This document shows positions 60,401 through 64,000 of a DNA stretch of 64,000 nucleotides, one piece after another. The notes below the pieces were generated by a model, which made no database searches, was not told the origin of the DNA, and saw only the letters and a list, made by a program, of their open reading frames with translations. A program made the translations under genes and the position numbers. The stretch's first letter is position 1. Every line of letters begins with the position of its first letter. The DNA is from Mytilus trossulus (lineage: Eukaryota > Mollusca > Bivalvia > Mytilida > Mytilidae): NCBI RefSeq assembly GCF_036588685.1, contig NC_086374.1, positions 24,482,886 to 24,546,885 on the forward strand, read 5' to 3'.

Positions 60401-62807
60401 TCATTATAGATAGAGATAATTGTAAGCAGCAAGAATTTTCAGTAAAGTAAGATGTACAAACACATCACAATCACCTAAACACAATTTTGTCATGAACTGT
60501 CTGCTTCCTTTGTTTAATATACATATACCAAGGTGACCGACACAGGCTCTTTAGAGCCTCTAGTTTTAAAAAGTGAGCAAAAGTAATCAGCTTTATATCT
60601 TTAGTTAATACAAAACATGCTGTAATGTAAAACTTTTTGTTTATGTGGTTATTTTCTTCCATTTTTGTGCCTTCCTGAAAGAAAGGTGCTGAAAGCATTA
60701 AGATCCTTCTGATTGCTCTTTTGTACATTGGATATGTTTGTCTATATTTCTTTTTTTTGTCAAATATTAATAAAAGACCAGAATCCATTTTTTTCAAGCC
60801 TGTGATAACAGTTGTGGAAGAAAAAAAAGGTGAGCCTACAGTGTTAGTATTTTGTTACCCAGCAAATATTCTTCACCTACAATTTGTATGCCCCAGCCTT
60901 TGGTGGAAGAGGCATTTACTGTTAATCTTGTCCCTCTGTATGTCTGAAATTTGATTTCTGTTCTTTAACTTTAGTTTGCCTCAGCCAACTGTTCTGAAAC
61001 TTATAAACAATGTTAATTGTATCACCATGAAATGCAGATCAAGTGTGAACATGGGTTGCATTTTACTGTTCTTGAGGTACGCCCCTTTATAACATTATAT
61101 CAAAAAGGGAGCATTATCTGTGCTGTGTCATAGGACACATTCTTCATTTATTTGCTTTATATTTCAACTTAAGCTATGTGTGATGGTTTTTTAAAGGCAG
61201 TGCTTTAAGGCCTGACTTTTAAGTCATGAGGTTCATCTTTTCATACGCAATCTATGCTGGGGGTCTTTTGGCCAGAAATAGATCCGGAAATGTTCGAATT
61301 TCTCCTCTTCTTTTTATGGTATGATATGGTTTTTGTTTCTTTCATTTACATTGGGGACTAAAGAAACGATCAGTGTGTATTGTTCGTTTTATAGAACTTG
61401 TTAATAGTGTGTATTTTGCATTATAAGCAGTCAACCTGACTACAAACTATCATTATTTGTATATTCCGTGTGGAAAGAGGTCGGGTCAATTTCAAGTGTT
61501 ATCTGACATCTAAAGATTCTTTAATTAGTTCAGAAGTTGATATTACAATGAAAAGTCGACTGAACATGATTAATATTGCATCTTCTATAATTCAAAGCGG
61601 AATTCGGTTTATGAACGAGAAACTGTAAAGCGTTTTCAATTTCGGTATTAGTTATGTATGTTGTCTACGTATTATCCTGGTTCCCGGTACTACGTTCCGG
61701 GTATTAGCTATTTGATATATTTGATGTGTAACATTACAATCGGGTACCAGCCAATCTACGTGTGTATGTGTACATGATTTTCCGCCAAAATGACCGACTT
61801 AAAAAATAGTCCATAAACGTTCCGTATAATGATATGCAAATTCATAATTAATCGTAACTTTTTTTTTATCTTTGTATAATTAATATAACAAAATGGATTC
61901 CACAAAATTGAAAATAGCATTATTTTACGAGGATTTCTCATATTTTTTTCACTTCCGGGCGCAGTAATACGTATGTTTTGAAGAAGCTCGAAGAATTTGA
62001 CAAAATTGAGAAGGAAACAGATAGATATACGTCCTTGCTATCAGGTAAAACAATTTAAATGTTCAGAACAAACACATTTACTTCACACAAATAGAACAGG
62101 CTTAAGCTTTTTATTGTCTTATACACGACTGTAGTCTAGTGTTTAAACGACGGCGGGGACCTACAAGGTACGGGTCATACTGGGTCAAGTCTAAATATGT
62201 AAACATATCCACGTGCTATTAGGTAGAACGCATCGTAATGCAATATCTACAATTTTTTCCTCCTTTATACATCGTTTAACCAGATATATTTCTCCTTTTT
62301 ACATCGTTTAACCAGATTTATTTCTCTTTCAAATACACTTAAACACGGGTTGTATGTACGTATCTTTTCTAGTGTTTTCTTTTCCTTATTAAAGTTCATT
62401 TGTTGATGTTTAAATATTTTTGAACGACTGAACACAGGAGTGAATGAATGCAACAATTATATATACTGAAGACTTGGGCTGTACAATGATAGTGTACCTA
62501 TATCATACTGATAATTATTCTAGCAGTAATTATGTTAATTTAGGATGTAATGTCTAATGACAGGAATTTATGAGCTATGCCTCAGGCTTTCTGAAAAAAT
62601 ATCAATGACAATGTAAACAGGAACAAAACATTGACACGAATGATGCTCTCTTCTATGTTATATAGTTATTTAGGTATATGTGTTGCACAAGTTTCAATTT
62701 AACTTAAGTTATAAAACTTTTTTTCAGGGCACAAACCCACTTTAAAGAGACTTGTCTACTGCCATACCCATCCTATTTTCATGCACCATTTGCAAGCAAG
62801 AGACTGA
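42457..62807 (+). CDS. OS9: OS-9, ER lectin of ERAD, about 15 exons
   Basis: Luminal ER lectin that presents misfolded glycoproteins with trimmed mannose glycans to the HRD1-SEL1L ubiquitin ligase. Exons by splice sites and phase: 42457-42609, 44711-44887, 45495-45558, 47574-47647, 48478-48570, 49261-49462, 49964-50029, 51656-51793, 52950-53157, 54304-54464, 57918-58042, 58423-58528 (522 codons). A tentative in-frame tail is 60799-60829, 61965-62044, 62728-62807 (585 residues in total; human about 667). A signal peptide (MDHFSSFTIFLILSQCFGSI) precedes DIEEINNVNYGIDIL. The MRH lectin domain spans exons 2-6: SKYGQRYQCHFP, CLLKAKDWWSYEFCYGK (Trp-Trp pair), RQFH, YHSQSYVNGSKCDL, and EVRFVCDEG...DEPETCSYVMTI with the Gln, Arg, Glu and Tyr expected to contact mannose. 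A Lys/Glu-rich linker, an acidic region and helical segments (LQSQVKDAMEQELDGIIEEV, ENLIKRLDNTQE) follow. No KDEL-type signal is seen. Confidence 0.92.
43170..44436. mobile_element. decayed hAT-type transposon in OS9 intron 1
   Basis: The left end CAGGGGCGTAGCTAG and the right end GTAGCTACGCCCCTG are inverted repeats; ACGACGTGGAAGCAC near the left matches an inverted ACGACGTGGATGCACG near the right. Flanks share CTATC (43165-43169 and 44437-44441); a full 8-bp duplication is not preserved. The - strand holds a broken hAT transposase piece (next entry). A (CT)n(T)n tract lies at about 44345-44382. Confidence 0.7.
43500..43860 (-). pseudogene. broken hAT transposase fragment (52 kDa-repressor/ZMYM-like type)
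   Basis: On the - strand from about 43850 the sequence reads MPRLCGRQTTGANHPATMPK with a stop shortly after, then FIDYIIRELESGV. After a frame change it continues ENRFFALYLLHCVVGNITNE and ETDLACNFDEFNWEVARCRT. The P-R-x-x-G-R-Q...N-P-A...F-I-D-x-I-I-x-E-L order is that of the central-to-C-terminal part of hAT transposases related to vertebrate 'repressor of PKR inhibitor'/ZMYM-like proteins. Stops and at least one frameshift make it non-functional. Confidence 0.6.
46056..46716 (+). mobile_element. Helentron-like element, family B, copy B1
   Basis: The 5' end is TGTCGAGCCTTCGACTTAAG followed by ttgaaaaagcgagac, a hairpin, then a GTCGTCGTTGGCGGCGTCC tract. The body has about three imperfect units of 200 bases (ACCAAACTTGGACAGAAGCT, GATCATAAGATAGTATCCAG). 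The 3' end repeats the hairpin module in direct orientation (TTGTTGAGCCTGGGATTTAC...GGCGAGACACTGG) and finishes with the stem GGGTTC-TGGG-GAACCC. It lies in OS9 intron 3. It differs from other families in having direct rather than inverted end modules. Confidence 0.65.
48600..48800. repeat. degenerate minisatellite in OS9 intron 5
   Basis: About six imperfect units near 28-35 bases are built on CAGTGTCTAGCAGAATCCAC and AAATCAGT (for example at 48679, 48705, 48734, 48780). They begin just after exon 5 (ends 48570). Confidence 0.6.
49508..49737. mobile_element. MITE-like inverted repeat in OS9 intron 6
   Basis: The left arm runs AAACCTTTGATC...CTTGCTTGCTATGTTTGTTT...GGTAGGTAGTCTGTTTCAGT. The right arm inverts it (ACAGACTGAAACTCCCCCTA...AACAAAGCAAGCAAGACAAT), and the inner TTGATTGGACAATA also pairs with TATTGTCCAATCAA. 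About 230 bases long with a short loop, it starts 46 bases after the exon 6 donor, so the transcript could fold into a long hairpin there. Confidence 0.7.
51949..52810 (+). mobile_element. Helentron-like element, family B, copy B2
   Basis: The 5' module TGTCGAGCCTTCGACTTTAG with tcgaaaaagcgagac forms a clean hairpin, followed by a (GTC)n tract (about 51990-52025) and four imperfect 180-200 base units (ACTCTGTGGTTAAAGTTTTT, CTTGGACAGAAGCTTGTTTA). The 3' module TTGTTGAGCCTGCAATTTAC...GGCGAGACACTGGG is again direct. The final stem is reduced (GGGTTCCAAGACCC). It lies in OS9 intron 8, 139 bases before exon 9. Antiparallel short open frames with Arg runs are the (GTC)n tract. Confidence 0.68.
53383..53970 (+). 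mobile_element. Helentron-like (HINE) element, family D
   Basis: The 5' hairpin at 53383-53413 pairs TAACCGGATTTTTG with CAAAAATGTGGTTA. A GGCGGGCGGCTGGGCGG tract follows. Three imperfect units of about 150 bases follow (CATTAACTCATGAACCGTT at about 53467, 53615 and 53773; AACAAAATGGAGG). Near the 3' end AAATCCGGTTT is the inverted 5' end, followed by the hairpin GCTGTC-GCTCT-GACAGC, then CTCTTG and T. It lies in OS9 intron 9. Confidence 0.72.
54045..54235 (-). mobile_element. LINE 3' end scrap with (TTATC)n tail
   Basis: AAGAT/AAGATA repeats at about 54047-54065 followed by AATTGTATTTCCAACAGAGG mirror the layout of the LINE tail at 37775 (AAGAC repeats then AATTTATTACAAC). Read on the - strand this would be a heavily truncated LINE 3' UTR ending in a pentanucleotide tail. 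It immediately precedes OS9 exon 10. Confidence 0.4.
55089..55394 (+). mobile_element. Helentron-like (HINE) element, family E
   Basis: The 5' hairpin pairs ATACCCCCGCTTT with AAAAGGGGGGGTAT. A clear (GTCY)n-type tract follows (TCTGTCTGTCCTTCCGTCAG and continuing). The core is TTTTTCTCAGGAACTACAAT and GGATTTCTGAAATTTGGTTT. At the 3' end GGCGGGGGTAT is the inverted 5' end, then the perfect stem GTGAGC-AGTA-GCTCAC, and AGTTTCACTTG followed by TT. Compact and complete at about 306 bases, in OS9 intron 10. Confidence 0.75.
55430..57630 (+). mobile_element. Helentron-like (HINE) element, family A, copy A3 with 12-unit satellite
   Basis: The best preserved copy of family A. The 5' hairpin GCTCACCTGGCCC-GAA-GGGCCAAGTGAGC is followed by a GTCCGTCGTCGTCGTC tract. 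The body is replaced by a tandem array (separate entry). At the 3' end CAGGTGAGCGATACAGGCTC holds the inverted 5' end and runs into the palindrome GGCTCTTGAGAGCC. The element ends TCTAG, then TTT. CTAG fits the CTRR end of Helitron-type elements. It lies in OS9 intron 10, 35 bases after family E. Confidence 0.78.
55535..57520 (+). repeat. 12 tandem copies of a 166-bp satellite-like unit
   Basis: The word GAACCACTGAATGG (or a one-base variant) recurs twelve times at about 166-base spacing from near 55549 to near 57379. Each unit also has CCAAACATGGCATGAATGTT, GTGCTGACCAAGTGTTGTTA, CAAGATGGCCGCCAGC and TTTAACATAGGACCCTATGG. Units differ by a few percent. 166 is not a multiple of three, and the - strand frames of about 62 codons in each unit end at the next, so it is not a coding repeat. 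Confidence 0.9.
58624..59298. mobile_element. MITE (TACTGTG family) split by a later insertion
   Basis: The left part (TAACTGTGAAAGTACTTTTA...AACCAATTTTTCATG) and right part (CATGAAAATTGATACCCACA...AAAGTACTTTAACAGTAA) are inverted ends of the same MITE type as 27204-27418. Between them sits the family C element 58724-59190. Inside flanks read TTTCTAAAAAAAA and TTTTTTTTTAGAAA, also inverted. Confidence 0.65.
58724..59190 (+). mobile_element. Helentron-like (HINE) element, family C, copy C2
   Basis: The 5' hairpin ATAATGCCCCACCTAC-type arm pairs with GTAGAGGGGCATTAT at 58724-58757. A GTCCGTTCGTCTGTTCG tract follows. Two units of about 170 bases (AAGTTTTTGGTCAAGGTAG, GAAGTTGAAGTCCAATCAAC) follow. 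At the 3' end GTAGGGCAT is the inverted partner of the 5' arm, then GTGT-ACTATGG-ACAC, then ATTCTTG and T. It is inserted inside an older MITE. Confidence 0.72.
59342..60563 (+). mobile_element. Helentron-like (HINE) element, family A, copy A4
   Basis: The 5' hairpin GCTCACCGGGCCC-AAA-GGGCCAAGTGAGC is followed by GGTCCGTCGTCC. There are two modules of about 480 bases (AATCTTCTCCTCTGAAACTA, CCAAGATGGCCGCCATGGCT). The 3' hairpin is slightly worn (GGCTCTTTAGAGCC), followed by TCTAG and TTT. It lies in the OS9 gene after exon 12. Same module as A1 and A2, whereas A3 carries the satellite instead. Confidence 0.75.
60799..62807 (+). CDS. OS9: tentative last three OS9 exons
   Basis: From exon 12 (phase 1 end) an open frame can be chained through 60799-60829 (acceptor TTTTTTTCAAG, donor GTGAGC), 61965-62044 (acceptor GGGCGCAG, donor GTAAAA) and 62728-62807 (acceptor TTTTTTTCAG, stop TGA). 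The joined frame reads ...KKSNTYVLKKLEEFDKIEKE...RYTSLLSGHKPTLKRL...LQARD. The phases fit only with this choice of acceptor for the 31-base exon; alternatives at 60782 and 60812 shift the frame into a stop in the next exon. I see no family signature in this tail, so transcript data are needed. Skipping the 31-base exon would end the protein after a few residues. Confidence 0.4.
60890..61146 (+). mobile_element. Helentron-like element related to family C (G)
   Basis: The start ATGCCCCAGCCTTTGG...AAGAGGCAT forms a hairpin. The core CTGAAACTTATAAACAATGT parallels other families. The end GTGTCATAGGACACATTCTT matches the 3' hairpin of family C. No GTCY tract is clear, and the inverted 3' arm is weak. 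Confidence 0.5.
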
Positions 62808-63133
62808 ATTGTTTGCAAAATTATAAATCAGGACGGTGTCCAATTAAAACAAAAGAACTAAACTGGATGAATATTGTAGGAAAAATCTAGAGCCAGAGGA
62901 AAGTTTTGATTTGTGAAATTGGTTTTCCTGAAAAGTCATTCATGCTAGCCTGCAGAAAGGATCTATAACTGTCCACCACCAACTGACGAGCTAATGTTGA
63001 GCTTCACATATGGAATTACTCAAATACCATCAATGTCTATGTTTTCAGCACAGATTTCACAATTTATGACACAGCTATGCTTTTTTTTTTATACCTAGTA
63101 TATAGTTGTATACTAAATTTTATTTTTTTTATC

Positions 63134-63139
63134 AATAAA
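63134..63139 (+). terminator. candidate poly(A) signal after OS9
   Basis: AATAAA lies 327 bases past the tentative OS9 stop, giving a plausible short 3' UTR. It weakly supports the terminal exon at 62728-62807. Confidence 0.4.
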
Positions 63140-63689
63140 TATATATTATATTAATTGTGTCATCTAAGAACTTGTATTTTGCCAAAAGATGCATACTAGT
63201 GAATGAAAGTGGTGCAGTTCATTTTGCTTTGGTATATAGAATTGAATTACAATTGTTCATGTTATTGGAATGCATATAAAAATAAGGAGATGTGGTACAA
63301 TGTATATGATATTTAGTGAGTTTATCAAGCAAAAGTGAATAAGAAATAGGTATAAGCAGTTACAGGTACTACTGTACAATCTCAAACAATGAGAAAAACT
63401 CATACCGTAAAGAGAATTTCATATTTACAAGTAAGTTTTATTTTTGCGTTGAATAATTTTCTTCTATTGTTTTAATTGCAAATATGGGAAGTGGTTAAAA
63501 TGCTAATGAGACAGCTGTTATGGCCACAGAGCCTTAATTGAAAACTTCTTTTTCATTCATAACGGTAGATTTTGCCTGGAGTTAGAAACATACATTTGTA
63601 TCTGCCAACTTTTCAAAATGCACATGGGGGTTTTACGTGAAAGATGGTTCATATAGTCATACAAAACCTTCAAGGGGGCCTTCAAATGG

Positions 63690-63832
63690 AAGCAGGACAA
63701 GTCGCCCCACTTTTTAAAAAAACACCACAAACTGATTTATCAAATCGCCCCACATGTGAAATTGGTTAAATCATGTTTAATATTACTCCTGACAACTCGC
63801 TCCACATGTGAAATTGGTTAAATCATGTTAAA
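63690..63832. repeat. two direct copies of a 32-bp unit
   Basis: CCACATGTGAAATTGGTTAA with the following atcatgtt appears twice about 55 bases apart. Each copy is preceded by TCGCC/TCGCT; a third partial start (GTCGCCCCACTTTTT) lies just upstream. Confidence 0.65.
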
Positions 63833-63833
63833 T

Positions 63834-64000
63834 CAGGGTTCTCGCTAAGGATTTTTGAAGGCGAGTCCAGGGACTCGTCATTTTTGGCGACGGTGAGTCA
63901 TGGTAACTGTGTTCAGTTTATACAAAATATTTCAATATTGATGTATTTGTGGACTCACCAGTTTTGAAAATGGTGAGTCCAGACAGGTTTTGATGAGTCC
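63834..64000 (+). mobile_element. start of a hAT-like element cut by the window end
   Basis: CAGGGTTCTCGCTAAGGATT is a CAGGG-type terminus. It is followed by repeated GCGAGTCCAGGGACTCG and GGTGAGTC/GACTCACC words, including an inverted pair GGACTCACCAGTTTTGAAAA...TGGTGAGTCC. The rest lies outside the window. Confidence 0.45.

Noticed and set aside
1-64000. CRISPR arrays, operons, bacterial genes
   Set aside because: Spliced genes, retroposons and large introns show animal nuclear DNA. No regularly spaced short repeats with unique spacers were seen; the 17-bp motif copies at 21.3-23.6 kb are irregularly spaced and in both orientations.

Overview
The window is AT-rich animal nuclear DNA, with small exons, kilobase introns and dense interspersed repeats. 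Several repeats (TACTGTG-ended MITEs, tRNA-derived SINE fragments, DINE-1/pearl-like elements and a repeat I associate with mussels) point to a bivalve mollusc, most likely a mussel (Mytilidae). The taxonomic call is inference from recalled repeat families and protein similarity; no search was run.

Four protein genes can be supported. (1) UBE2Z, + strand, five 3' exons (1472-4217), with the N-terminal exons outside the window. (2) Cytosolic NAD-dependent glycerol-3-phosphate dehydrogenase (GPD1/GPD1L type), - strand, nine exons (29254 down to 15829), complete at 351 residues. (3) An unrecognised two-exon gene, - strand (36815 down to 34770), for a predicted secreted 224-residue protein with eight 15-residue repeats. 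(4) OS-9, the ER lectin of ERAD, + strand, with twelve well supported exons (42457-58528) and three weaker in-frame 3' exons ending at 62807. UBE2Z and GPD1 are convergent. OS9 lies upstream of, and divergent from, the secreted-protein gene. The four genes have no evident shared pathway.

Most other recognisable sequence is mobile DNA. The largest group is a set of families (called A to G here) that mostly share one architecture: a 5' terminal hairpin, a (GTC/GTCY)n-type tract, a body of imperfect tandem repeats, an internal inverted copy of the 5' end, a short 3' hairpin and usually CTNG followed by T. This is the layout of non-autonomous Helentrons (HINE/DINE-1/pearl-like). Copies lie at 0.9, 5.5-7.3, 7.9-9.2, 9.9-10.6, 46.1-46.7, 51.9-52.8, 53.4-54.0, 55.1-55.4, 55.4-57.6, 58.7-59.2, 59.3-60.6 and 60.9-61.1 kb.

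Other mobile DNA includes: a 3.4 kb terminal-inverted-repeat element in a GPD1 intron, carrying seven copies of a 17-bp motif and a nested hAT element with a perfect 8-bp target duplication; a 1.4 kb foldback (29.6-31.1 kb); a 1.7 kb element with G-run/C-run ends (31.8-33.5 kb); a 1.6 kb element with nearly perfect long inverted ends (38.8-40.4 kb); decayed hAT elements at 43.2-44.4 kb and both window edges; a 5'-truncated LINE (37.8-38.7 kb); and several MITEs, SINE fragments and minisatellites.
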